Positions 1 through 6,825 of a stretch of DNA of 7,904 nt are shown piece by piece. The position numbers were made by a program, and so were the translations under genes. Under the pieces are notes generated by a model. It had not been told where the DNA came from, searched no databases, and was given only the letters and a program-made list of their open reading frames with translations. This DNA is from Asaia bogorensis. GTDB lineage: Bacteria; Pseudomonadota; Alphaproteobacteria; Acetobacterales; Acetobacteraceae. Position 1 is the stretch's first letter; the number at the start of each line of letters is the position of its first letter. The stretch lies in the NCBI GenBank assembly GCA_945874515.1, contig CAMCHA010000094.1, positions 1 to 7,904 of the forward strand, written 5' to 3'.

Positions 1-1009
1 CATCGCCGCCATCGGCGTGGAGGAAATCCAGCTGGCTTAATTCTAAGCGATCATCACCGGCGCCGCCATCCAACGTGTCCTGGCCCGTCCCGCCGGAGAG
101 CGTATCCGCGCCACTGCCGCCGGCCAGCAGATTGGCATTCCCATCACCAAGCAGGCTGTCATCGCCCGCACCGGCGATCACATTCTCAACGCCGGCCAGC
201 GTATCGTTACCCGCCGCACCGAATGATGTGCCAAGCGCCAGATCAACTGTCACGCCCAGGGACGCTGCGGTTAGGTAGGCATAGCTCGCCCAATCGCTGC
301 CTTCGCCACCGTCGATAACGTCATTGCCGTTGCCGCCAACTAGAATATTGTCATTGGCATTACCGCGCAGGCTATCGGCGCCGAGCCCGCCCCGTACATT
401 TTCAATGCTATCCAAAGTATCAGCGCCATGCGCGCCGCTGGCTCTGCCAGTGACAAGATCAACCGTTACACCAGAGGTCGCTTCCGCGTAGAATGCCCAA
501 TCATTACCTGAACTGCCATCCAGCAGATCATCGCCAGCTGCACCTTCCAGCGTATCGTCGCCGTCGCTGCCGATGAGATGGTTCGCGGATGTATCGCCCA
601 GCAGGCAGTCCGCACCCTCACCGCCCAGCACATTCTCAAAACCAGTCAACGTATCGTTACCGCCCGCACCAATCGCTATCCCACCGGCAATCGATACGGT
701 GACTGAACCGGTCATCCCGACGTAGGAAACAAGATCAGTGCCACCATCACCATTCAGGCTGTCGTCACCTGAACCACCATCTAGCGTGTCATTACCAAGG
801 CTACCACCAAGAGTGTCATTGCCCGCAGCAGCGCAAATCATGTTTTCAAAAGCATCACCCAAAAGGCTATCGGCCCCATCCCCGGTAAGGATATTCTCAA
901 TTCCTGATAGGGTATCGATTCCCGCTGCATCATCAGCAAGTAGCATTGTTAGGTTGACGATAACGCCGGCACCAAGGGGCGAGACTTCTGAATAAATTAC
1001 CCAATCGTT
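1..1009 (-). repeat. Four tandem 70-90 residue RTX super-repeats inside the RTX gene
   Basis: Four units start with (N/S/T)D followed by W or L and an aromatic/Tyr: residues 704 (base 1009), 794 (739), 872 (505) and 941 (298), so the complete units are 90, 78 and 69 residues long. Each runs in the order: D-W/L-x-x-Y strand, a GVTVDL-like strand, (G/A)xDTLxxxENV, (G/A)DxLxG, NxL, then one or more GGxGxD nonapeptides. The fourth unit continues to the window edge. A decayed version of the same unit is visible near residue 502 (DRLDGGDGFDWLIVSAG, then FVDLG). The units diverge at DNA level, so they are old duplications, not recent identical repeats. This architecture is known in large bacterial RTX proteins. 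Confidence 0.8.
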
Positions 1010-3118
1010 GCCTGCGCCACCAGACAAGCTATCACTACCAGGACCACCATCTAACGTATCCGCACCATCAGCACCGCTGATTGTATCTTCGCCTTCACCT
1101 CCAACCAACTCATTGTTGTTGGCGTTACCCAAGAGAAAGTTATTGGCGATACCACCAAAACCTCGGGTCGCCTCGCTTGATGGCGCCAGAACCAGCGTCT
1201 CGATTTCTGGCGGCAGGTAGAAATCAATTGCTGAGATAATAGTATCTAACCCTTCAGCAAAATTTTCGAGTACCAAATCATCTGGCCCAACGCCGATATA
1301 GAGATCATTGCCGGTGCCACCTTCCAAGATGTTCGCACCTGTTCCACCGTTAAGAGTATCACTTCCTGCGCCGGATTGAAGAATGTCATCTCCAGCACCA
1401 CCGAAAAGCCTATCATTTCCCACCCCAGAAATAAGATAACTCCCGTCGGCGCTCCCAAGCAGGGTCATGCTGGCGGTAGCAGAACCACCGTCTACAGCCT
1501 CAAAGCCTGTGGCCCAGGCCCCTCCTACGATTTGGTTTTCCATCAAGCCAAGGTCAACAAAAAGACCCGCAGAAACAATCAGCCAATCAAACCCATCGCC
1601 GCCATCCAAACGATCTAAATTATCCGTCCAGACTATCCGGTCATTACCGCTCCCGCCTTCGATGCTGTCTGTTCCACCACCGCCCACAAGCATGTCATCG
1701 CCATCGCTGCCGATTAACGTATCGTTACCAGCTCCACCTTCGAGCGAATCATGACCGTGGCCCCCATAAAAAAAATCTGCACCATTGCCCCCGAAAAGAA
1801 GATCAAGGCCTCGCCCCCCAAACAATGAGTCGTTGCCCTCTTCACCTTCAAGACGATTTAGCGCCGCGATATCGTCTTCCTCCCCCAGCGCCATCCCCTC
1901 AGCGTAGAGCGCATCATGCCCGGTACCTCCAAGCAGCCAATCATTTCCTGCCCCACCCCATAAAAGATCATCACCGGCATAGCCTGCCAATGAATCATTA
2001 CCATCACCACCCAAAAGCCGATCGGTCGCCGCCTGGCCCAACAGCGCATCCGCACCACCAAGGCCAAAAACCCATGACCCTTCTGAAAGAGCAGTCAACA
2101 CATCGTCGCGCGCATCGCCTGCCAAGCCGCCAAAACTTCCTGGCGCTGCATAAAGATAGAGATTTGTCGCCTGAAGGAGAGGCATTTGGACTCGGATCAG
2201 AATATCTTCGACACCAAGCAAACCATTCTGATCGAGATCAATGGCACACCAGACGCCGGAAGAAGTCTCAGATGGCGCAGCGGCGATCAACCAAGCCTGC
2301 ACGAAGCCCAACCCAATACCATTGTCAGGAAGAACCAAGCCCAGCTCTGGTCCATTTGGCGCGGCCATGACTCCGCTCCAAACAAGAGGCGCTGGCCCCG
2401 AAGCGCTGTTCACCACCCCTCCTGCCAACCCAAAGGAGAGAATATCTCGCTCCTCGAAGGAGAAATCGGCGATGGTATCAGCGGAAAGCAGATTACTGAC
2501 GCTTTGGGGGGATGTCGAAAGATCTATCAGAAAGATATCCGCCCCCGCGCCACCCTTAAGGAAGTCGCCCGAGACACCACCAATCAAAAGATCATTACCA
2601 TCGTTACCTTCCAGAGAATCCTTACCCCAGGCACCCAGTAATATGTCATCGCCTGTGCCTCCGGACAGAAAATTACGATTGTTGTTAGTGTCCCCAGCCC
2701 CTTCTGCTTGATTATCGGCATAAAGAACGTCATGGCCATCGGACCCGAGCAAGGTATCGTCGCCGCTGTCGCCGTAAAGCCAATCAGCCAGATCGCCACC
2801 GTCCAGCAGGTCATTCCCATCGCCGCCAAAGAGAAGATCGACACCTCCGAATCCCAATAAGGTATCGTGCCCCGCCAGGCCGATTAAGGTATCATCAGTA
2901 ACGCCCGAATTGCTGATAAAGTCATTGGCATTTGTGCCAGTCACAGGCTCCCAAGTTGATGCGATAAGATTGAATTCATGGGGGGCAAGATTGCTATAAT
3001 TTCCCTGGAATACCAAATTGACTTCGCCGACGAGAACAGATCCGTCGGGCCAAATGGACGCCCCCGAATTCTGAGGCTTCGCACCAAGAGACTTGGTGTA
3101 GGTATGGCCAGAAAGCAT
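1..3118 (-). CDS. Giant RTX (haemolysin-type Ca2+-binding) protein, 3' end beyond window
   Basis: Reading the minus strand from the ATG at 3118 gives at least 1039 codons with no stop before the window edge. By eye the frame contains more than 50 loose GxDxLxG units of the RTX nonapeptide type, which bind Ca2+ and fold into parallel beta-rolls outside the cell. Layout: residues 1-60 are non-repetitive with no signal peptide; about 65-195 form RTX block 1; 192-229 carry a serralysin-like closing motif (GADIFLI, then DTIADFS and DILSF); about 230-335 are a non-repeat insert with an EF-hand-like loop at 294-305; from about 335 onward is RTX block 2. Residues 613-665 match the 'D.V.E....G.DTI.S...Y.LP..IE.L.L' spacer type, and 704 onward are tandem super-repeats. 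The start is fixed by AGGAG five bases upstream. Lack of a signal peptide fits type I secretion with a C-terminal signal, which is not visible here. Specific role (adhesin, S-layer, enzyme carrier) unknown. Three Cys (291, 762, 838) are unusual for RTX proteins, which are usually Cys-poor. Confidence 0.93.
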   Translation of the reverse strand, partial: MLSGHTYTKSLGAKPQNSGASIWPDGSVLVGEVNLVFQGNYSNLAPHEFNLIASTWEPVTGTNANDFISNSGVTDDTLIGLAGHDTLLGFGGVDLLFGGDGNDLLDGGDLADWLYGDSGDDTLLGSDGHDVLYADNQAEGAGDTNNNRNFLSGGTGDDILLGAWGKDSLEGNDGNDLLIGGVSGDFLKGGAGADIFLIDLSTSPQSVSNLLSADTIADFSFEERDILSFGLAGGVVNSASGPAPLVWSGVMAAPNGPELGLVLPDNGIGLGFVQAWLIAAAPSETSSGVWCAIDLDQNGLLGVEDILIRVQMPLLQATNLYLYAAPGSFGGLAGDARDDVLTALSEGSWVFGLGGADALLGQAATDRLLGGDGNDSLAGYAGDDLLWGGAGNDWLLGGTGHDALYAEGMALGEEDDIAALNRLEGEEGNDSLFGGRGLDLLFGGNGADFFYGGHGHDSLEGGAGNDTLIGSDGDDMLVGGGGTDSIEGGSGNDRIVWTDNLDRLDGGDGFDWLIVSAGLFVDLGLMENQIVGGAWATGFEAVDGGSATASMTLLGSADGSYLISGVGNDRLFGGAGDDILQSGAGSDTLNGGTGANILEGGTGNDLYIGVGPDDLVLENFAEGLDTIISAIDFYLPPEIETLVLAPSSEATRGFGGIANNFLLGNANNNELVGGEGEDTISGADGADTLDGGPGSDSLSGGAGNDWVIYSEVSPLGAGVIVNLTMLLADDAAGIDTLSGIENILTGDGADSLLGDAFENMICAAAGNDTLGGSLGNDTLDGGSGDDSLNGDGGTDLVSYVGMTGSVTVSIAGGIAIGAGGNDTLTGFENVLGGEGADCLLGDTSANHLIGSDGDDTLEGAAGDDLLDGSSGNDWAFYAEATSGVTVDLVTGRASGAHGADTLDSIENVRGGLGADSLRGNANDNILVGGNGNDVIDGGEGSDWASYAYLTAASLGVTVDLALGTSFGAAGNDTLAGVENVIAGAGDDSLLGDGNANLLAGGSGADTLSGGTGQDTLDGGAGDDRLELSQLDFLHADGGD
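2203..2239 (-). other. EF-hand-like Ca2+ loop in the non-repeat insert of the RTX protein
   Basis: Residues 294-305 read DLDQNGLLGVED. Acidic or Asn residues at loop positions 1, 3 and 5, Gly at 6 and an acidic residue at 12 match the canonical EF-hand or dockerin calcium loop (DxDxNG, then D/E at 12). It is followed by a hydrophobic stretch (ILIRV). Only one loop is seen; a full helix-loop-helix pair was not identified. Calcium binding is inferred from the motif. Confidence 0.55.
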
Positions 3119-3123
3119 TTTTG

Positions 3124-3129
3124 CTCCTC
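3124..3129 (-). promoter_or_regulatory. Shine-Dalgarno site of the RTX gene
   Basis: Minus-strand GAGGAG lies five bases before the ATG at 3118. It fixes this start over the overlapping out-of-frame ATG at 3147. Confidence 0.8.
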
Positions 3130-3226
3130 GCCATTAAAATCGCACATCTAAGTTAATATTCTGAAAATGACGCGCACCCATGAAATGGCACTGATTTTGG
3201 TAAAGTCTGTTTCTCAAAGGATTAGA

Positions 3227-3239
3227 CGCATCAAATGCG
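3227..3239. promoter_or_regulatory. Inverted repeat CGCAT-CAA-ATGCG upstream of the RTX gene
   Basis: Perfect 5-base arms around a 3-base spacer, about 110 bases upstream of the RTX ATG. It shares the GCATCA core with the palindrome at 3270-3281, 46 bases away. A candidate operator; no regulator is known. Confidence 0.3.
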
Positions 3240-3269
3240 GCAGGTTCAGCGAGACGAGTATTTCTCCTC

Positions 3270-3281
3270 GTGATGCATCAC
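3270..3281. promoter_or_regulatory. Perfect 12-base palindrome GTGATGCATCAC upstream of the RTX gene
   Basis: The 12 bases equal their own reverse complement, about 152 bases upstream of the RTX ATG. Next to it ACGAG (3254-3258) and CTCGT (3267-3271) can form a further short stem. A candidate binding site for a dimeric regulator; this is inferred from symmetry only. Confidence 0.35.
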
Positions 3282-3714
3282 CATTTGCAACGTAAATGCG
3301 CGGACCTCAACCAAGAATTTGTTCATCGCGCTGCTCATCATTGCTTCAATTCATTTGGATGTTGGAGCCAATGGCTTGGCCAGGGCGGCTGGCTAGGGTG
3401 GGGCGCCAGTTCGGCCAATTGGCGACCGGAGCAGCGGTGGTGACCGGCATGCGACACTATCTTACTGTCGAAGGCGCGGTATTGCAGCCCGTCCAACCGC
3501 GCGCCTGAGCGACGGGCTTGGCATGAGCCAGCCTTCTTGACGACGGGCATCACTACAGCCTCTGAGGTCTGACCTGGGCCTATGTTTAGGCCTCCCCACC
3601 ACGACACTCACGGTTGCGTCGAGTATGCAGCCGCATTGGAGGCTGATCCACGGCGAATGTTCAGGTTCGTCCGCTTGATGCATGCCTGCTGCGCTTTTGC
3701 CTCGCCTAAATGCG

Positions 3715-4401
3715 CTATGCGCTGATGATGCGCGCATTCCCGACAATGGCGCGCATGCGGTCATTGGCGGTGGCGCCCGCTTCCACCGCGGCAATGGCGC
3801 GGGCTTCGGCGGCGCGCACGGCAGCAAGTTTTTCCAGCACCGCTTCCGCCTGATCCTGTGGGATCACCACAACGCCATCGGCATCGCCGACAATGATATC
3901 GCCCGGGCGCACATGCTGCCCGCCAAGCGTGACCGGCGCGCCGACCACCGCCGGGCCATTTGCCGCGGGTGATGCTGGCATGATGCCAGCGGCAAATAGC
4001 GGCAGGCGGGACGCGACAATGCCCGCACGGTCGCGCGCCAGGCCATCTGTCACGAAAGCCGCCACACCTTTGTTCTTCATCATGCCCGCAACGAGATCTC
4101 CGATGACGGCCGTCGCGGTATAGGCATCATTCGCGACCACAATCACATCGCCCGCTTCGGCTTCCAAAAGCGCGCCATAGACGCCGACGACATCGGCAGG
4201 ATAGGCGAGCGCGGTCAGCGCCGGGCCGACGAAGACCGCATTGTCGGGGTCCATCGGTTTGATGCGGTAATCAAGGGCACCCCGCCCTTCCATGGCATCC
4301 GCCAAATGCGATGTCTGCGCGCCGCGAAAGGCCTCAATAAGCGCGCGGTAAGGTCGGCGATGGCCGCGATGAATGGTGAGCAGCGGGGGGTTATCGAGCA
4401 T
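3715..4401 (-). CDS. RraA-family protein (HMG/CHA aldolase or oxaloacetate decarboxylase-like)
   Basis: 228 residues, the usual size for the RraA-like family of metal-dependent 4-hydroxy-4-methyl-2-oxoglutarate/4-carboxy-4-hydroxy-2-oxoadipate aldolases. These proteins often also decarboxylate oxaloacetate, and the family also includes RNase E-inhibitor relatives. The N-terminus (MLDNPPLLTIHRG) and 'GRGALDYRIKP' around 39-49 are typical. The core motif is GDL(V)AGMMKNKGVAAFVTDG at 101-120 followed by R123-D124, the family's substrate-binding Arg and metal-coordinating Asp. Residues 168-181 give the conserved GD(x)IVGDADGVVVIP strand. The C-terminal 40 residues are an Ala-rich helix. I chose the ATG at 4401 and not 4428 because AGGAGG sits five bases before it and because family members start near this point. 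It lies 57 bases after the ackA remnant on the same strand. Cytoplasmic; exact substrate not decidable from sequence. Confidence 0.88.
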   Translation of the reverse strand: MLDNPPLLTIHRGHRRPYRALIEAFRGAQTSHLADAMEGRGALDYRIKPMDPDNAVFVGPALTALAYPADVVGVYGALLEAEAGDVIVVANDAYTATAVIGDLVAGMMKNKGVAAFVTDGLARDRAGIVASRLPLFAAGIMPASPAANGPAVVGAPVTLGGQHVRPGDIIVGDADGVVVIPQDQAEAVLEKLAAVRAAEARAIAAVEAGATANDRMRAIVGNARIISA

Positions 4402-4406
4402 GGGGT

Positions 4407-4412
4407 CCTCCT
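4407..4412 (-). promoter_or_regulatory. Shine-Dalgarno site deciding the start of the RraA-like gene
   Basis: Minus-strand AGGAGG with five bases to the ATG at 4401. The in-frame ATG at 4428 has only a weaker AAAGG upstream. Confidence 0.75.
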
Positions 4413-4458
4413 GTTGGTTTCCCGCCATGCTTGCCTTTCCCCAAGCGCCAGTAAAGGG

Positions 4459-4623
4459 TTATGCCCGCTCCACCAATGCAAGGGCATGCCCCGTAATCAT
4501 CGCCTCCTCATCCGTTTGGCGGATCAGCACGCGCACGGGATCACCCGCGCGGCCAATTTCTGGGCGATTGGCGGCATTGGCCTCAGGGTTCAAATTGATG
4601 CCAAGAAAGCCGAGCCCCGCGCG
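4459..4623 (-). pseudogene. ackA: C-terminal remnant of acetate kinase (ackA)
   Basis: The minus strand encodes 54 residues plus TAA beginning RAGLGFLGINLNPEANAANR and ending in a VLIRQTDEEAMITGH segment and ALVERA. This is the characteristic tail of acetate/propionate kinases (LGFLGI.LDP..NAAN..., then V.V..TDEE.MIA.H). Acetate kinase is normally about 400 residues, so some 85 percent of the gene is missing. Immediately upstream in the same frame are three consecutive stops (TAA, TAG, TAG at 4624-4632), and no start codon precedes the fragment. The remaining 5' portion is absent: the next sequence upstream is the DUF3047 gene. I infer deletion or replacement of the gene body. Too short to appear as an ordinary gene call because it lacks a start. 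Fragment identity rests on recall of the family pattern. Confidence 0.8.
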
Positions 4624-4640
4624 TTACTACTACTGCAGCC

Positions 4641-4671
4641 TGGCGCCTTGGACCGGATCATGCCGGCGCCA
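4641..4671 (-). terminator. Weak possible hairpin after the DUF3047 gene
   Basis: TGGCGCC and GGCGCCA form 7-base arms around a 17-base loop, starting six bases after the DUF3047 stop on the minus strand. There is no T tract, so an intrinsic terminator is doubtful; it may simply be a structured junction next to the ackA scar. Confidence 0.22.
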
Positions 4672-4676
4672 CACCT

Positions 4677-5378
4677 TCAACAGGGGGCGAAGCGGATGCT
4701 GTCTACGCGCGCGTCCAGCCGCGCTTTGGTATCATCCACATCCGAACCGATCATGATTTCAAGCACCGGCGGCACCGCCGTTCCTTTGAAGGCACTGCGC
4801 CAATCCCGGCTGAGGTTCACTTTTTCGTCGAACCATTGCTGACGCGGGGCATTGGCCGCGCGCAATACATAAACCTTGCCGAGCCCGGCCACATAGGGGT
4901 TGGTGAAGGGGCGCGGTTCCTGCCCTGTGCCGCCCCAGGTGTAGGAAACCATGCTGCGCGGCAGGCGATGACCCCCGGCCATGGCCTGCGCCATGGTGTG
5001 TTGCGCCTTTTGGAAGAAACTCGCATCCGGCGGCCAGCCGTCAAATCCAACCGTGAGGGCGATGGCACGATCATCGCCCCCCTTGCGGTCCAAGGGCGTG
5101 GGCGGCGGCCCCTGATCCACCCGCCAGCGCCAAAACAGGCAGGCATCAGCCGTGATGACAGAACGCCAGACGAAGCTTGCTTGCCCCATTCCGGTAATGC
5201 GGAGCCCCCCGTCAGTTAGGGCTTCAAATGTCGCGGGATTGATGCCGCGCCAGCCGCCCTTCTGCCAGCCGGCGGCGCGCAGAGGGTCTGGTGTGGGCAG
5301 ACGCTCGGCCGGTGCGCCCAAAAGCGGCGCCAGCAGCAGAACCAAAAGGGCACGGGCAAGGGACGGCATCGTCAGCAT
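4677..5378 (-). CDS. DUF3047 domain protein, exported
   Basis: 233 residues. The first 24 form a short basic start, a Leu/Ala-rich core (ALLVLLLAPLLGAPA) and a likely signal-peptidase site near AGA-PA, so the protein is predicted to be exported to the periplasm. The mature part has the DUF3047 pattern: early W-rich strands (residues 74-90, WRW), a KGGDDRAIALTV segment, then Y-T-W-G-G, NPY near mid-protein, W..EKVNLSRDW and a late IGSDVDDTKAR segment. The function of DUF3047 is unknown. The ATG at 5378 has no clear Shine-Dalgarno sequence; the in-frame ATG nine bases downstream (5369) would only trim the signal peptide by three residues. It starts 45 bases after the lyase stop, so co-transcription is plausible. 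It sits where the ackA gene body would be expected relative to the ackA fragment. Confidence 0.8.
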   Translation of the reverse strand: MLTMPSLARALLVLLLAPLLGAPAERLPTPDPLRAAGWQKGGWRGINPATFEALTDGGLRITGMGQASFVWRSVITADACLFWRWRVDQGPPPTPLDRKGGDDRAIALTVGFDGWPPDASFFQKAQHTMAQAMAGGHRLPRSMVSYTWGGTGQEPRPFTNPYVAGLGKVYVLRAANAPRQQWFDEKVNLSRDWRSAFKGTAVPPVLEIMIGSDVDDTKARLDARVDSIRFAPC

Positions 5379-5423
5379 ATGGGGCCGGCCCAGCCACTGG
5401 TAAATCCCGCCTCTTGTTTTGCG

Positions 5424-6785
5424 CTACGCTTCCAGCACTGCCTTTGCCCGCGTCACCACGCGATCCGTGAAGGCGCCCGCGCTGCCCAGGTAACTGCTGG
5501 GGTCGGTCATGGCTGCGACCGCCGCCGTATCCAACCGCGCCGCAATCGCCGGGATGCGTGACAAAGCAGCAGCGAGTGTGATGCCTTCAGCCCGCACCGC
5601 ATCACAGGCGTCATTTACCTTATGATGCGCCTCGCCACGGCCCAAAATGGGGGCGAGCCGCATCATCACCGCCTCACCCATAATCATGCCATGCGTCGCT
5701 TCCAGATTGGCCTGCATGCGGGCCGCATCCACTTGCAGCCCCTCGGCCAGGAAGCGCGCCTGCGCCACTGCGCCATGGGTCAGCAGAAAAGCTTGCGGCA
5801 GGGCAAGTGCTTCCGCCTGCCAGGGGCCGGTGCCGCGTTCCAGATCATGCGCCATGGCCGAGAGCATTTGCGGCACCAGCGCATGTACGCCGCGCGCCTG
5901 CGCCAGAATATACTCACACGCGATCGGGTTGCGCTTTTGCGGCATGGTGGAAGACCCGCCGCGCTTTGGCACATGCGGTTCCGCCACTTCGGCCAATTCC
6001 GTTTGCATCAGCAGCATCACATCCGTGCCGATTTTCGAAAGGCTCCCGCAGAGCACGCCAAGCCAACAGGCCACTTCCGCAACGCCATCGCGCGCCACAT
6101 GCCAAGGGATATCGGCTTCTATCAGGTCAAGCTCTCGCGCCAAGGCGCCGGCCACCGGCAAGCCTTGATCCCCCAATGAGGCCAATGTGCCAGAAGCACC
6201 GCCAAAACCAAGCCGCAGCACGCGCGGGCGAAGCTGTTCCAGCCGTTCCAAAGCGGTGATCAGCGGATTGACCCAGACCGCAACCTTATAGCCAAAGGTG
6301 ACGGGCAGCGCGTGTTGCAGATGCGTCCGCCCGGCCATGACTGTGGCGCGATGCTGCGCTGCCATTGCCGCGAAGCCAGCAATAGTCGCGCGCAAATCAA
6401 CTTCAATCAGCGCCAAGCCGTCGCGGATTTGCAACACCAGCGCGCTATCCATGATGTCTTGCGTGGTGGCGCCCCAATGGGTCCAGCGCCCGGCATCTTC
6501 CCCGGCCAGTTTGGAGAGTTGATCGACCAGCCCCACCACCGGATAGCCGGTATTGCGGGTGGCGGCGGCCAAGGCGGCGCGGTCCAGTGCTTCGGCGCGC
6601 GCCACACGTGCAATGGTGGTGGCGGCCTCAGCCGGGATAATGCCAAGCGCAGCCTGCGCGCGCGCCAGCGCCGCTTCCACATCCAACATCTTTTGGAGAT
6701 AGGCGTCTTCGCCAAAGGCAGCGCGCATGGCGTCCGTACCATAAAGCGCGCCTAGCACGGCGCCGTCAGCGGGGTTTACGGGCAT
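5424..6785 (-). CDS. PcaB-like lyase (3-carboxy-cis,cis-muconate cycloisomerase family)
   Basis: 453 residues, the usual length for bacterial PcaB and its relatives in the fumarase/aspartase/adenylosuccinate lyase superfamily. These are homotetrameric enzymes that eliminate or add across a carbon-carbon double bond or, in PcaB, cyclise 3-carboxymuconate in protocatechuate breakdown. Visible motifs: THWGATTQDIMDSA (about 102-115), RTHLQHALPVTFGYKVAVW (about 153-171), and the superfamily signature GSSTMPQKRNP at 277-287, which carries the catalytic serine loop. The ATG at 6785 is preceded by GGAGG five bases away. A longer in-frame start at 6887 would overlap the DUF4167 gene in another frame and has no family support. 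No other pca genes are in the window, so the substrate could differ from 3-carboxymuconate. It lies 40 bases after the DUF4167 stop and 45 bases before DUF3047. Confidence 0.85.
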   Translation of the reverse strand: MPVNPADGAVLGALYGTDAMRAAFGEDAYLQKMLDVEAALARAQAALGIIPAEAATTIARVARAEALDRAALAAATRNTGYPVVGLVDQLSKLAGEDAGRWTHWGATTQDIMDSALVLQIRDGLALIEVDLRATIAGFAAMAAQHRATVMAGRTHLQHALPVTFGYKVAVWVNPLITALERLEQLRPRVLRLGFGGASGTLASLGDQGLPVAGALARELDLIEADIPWHVARDGVAEVACWLGVLCGSLSKIGTDVMLLMQTELAEVAEPHVPKRGGSSTMPQKRNPIACEYILAQARGVHALVPQMLSAMAHDLERGTGPWQAEALALPQAFLLTHGAVAQARFLAEGLQVDAARMQANLEATHGMIMGEAVMMRLAPILGRGEAHHKVNDACDAVRAEGITLAAALSRIPAIAARLDTAAVAAMTDPSSYLGSAGAFTDRVVTRAKAVLEA

Positions 6786-6790
6786 GGTTT

Positions 6791-6795
6791 CCTCC
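6791..6795 (-). promoter_or_regulatory. Shine-Dalgarno site deciding the start of the PcaB-like lyase
   Basis: Minus-strand GGAGG five bases before the ATG at 6785. It argues against the longer start at 6887. Confidence 0.75.
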
Positions 6796-6825
6796 GCAAC
6801 ACGCGGTGCTACCAGCGGCGCTGGT

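Larger units (their letters stand above)
3119..3714. other. Intergenic region of about 600 bases without an identifiable gene
   Basis: This stretch separates the RTX start from the end of the RraA-like gene. Bases 3119-3240 are noticeably AT-rich and are the likely promoter-bearing leader of the RTX gene, although I could not pick out a convincing -35/-10 pair. Bases 3227-3281 hold two short inverted repeats, listed separately. Bases 3282-3714 are GC-richer. All six frames there give only short or compositionally odd reading frames that resemble no protein I know. A small hairpin (GGCCTA, 4-base loop, TAGGCC, 3577-3592) has no T tract. The region may be a decayed gene or mobile element, but nothing recognisable remains. 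Confidence 0.6.

Noticed and set aside
1..1009. Periodic repeat that could suggest a CRISPR array
   Set aside because: The repeats vary in sequence and length, keep a reading frame, and match RTX protein repeats; no constant repeat with unique spacers.
1825..2370. Plus-strand open frame of 181 codons (also those at 1467-1754, 2186-2641 and 2241-2711)
   Set aside because: These run antisense to the RTX frame. Their His/Pro/Ser-rich products mirror Gly/Asp repeat codons and resemble no protein family.
3346..3450. Minus-strand 34-codon open frame (MPVTTAAPVANW start)
   Set aside because: No ribosome site, no recognisable family and an isolated short frame in a gene-free stretch.
3577..3592. 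Hairpin GGCCTA-TGTT-TAGGCC
   Set aside because: A six-base stem without a T tract on either strand; not enough to call a terminator.
5382..5391. GGGCCGGCCC palindrome before the DUF3047 start
   Set aside because: Common by chance in GC-rich DNA and no repeated copy nearby.
5622..6259. Plus-strand open frames over the lyase gene
   Set aside because: They are high-GC shadows of the lyase, which has clear family motifs.
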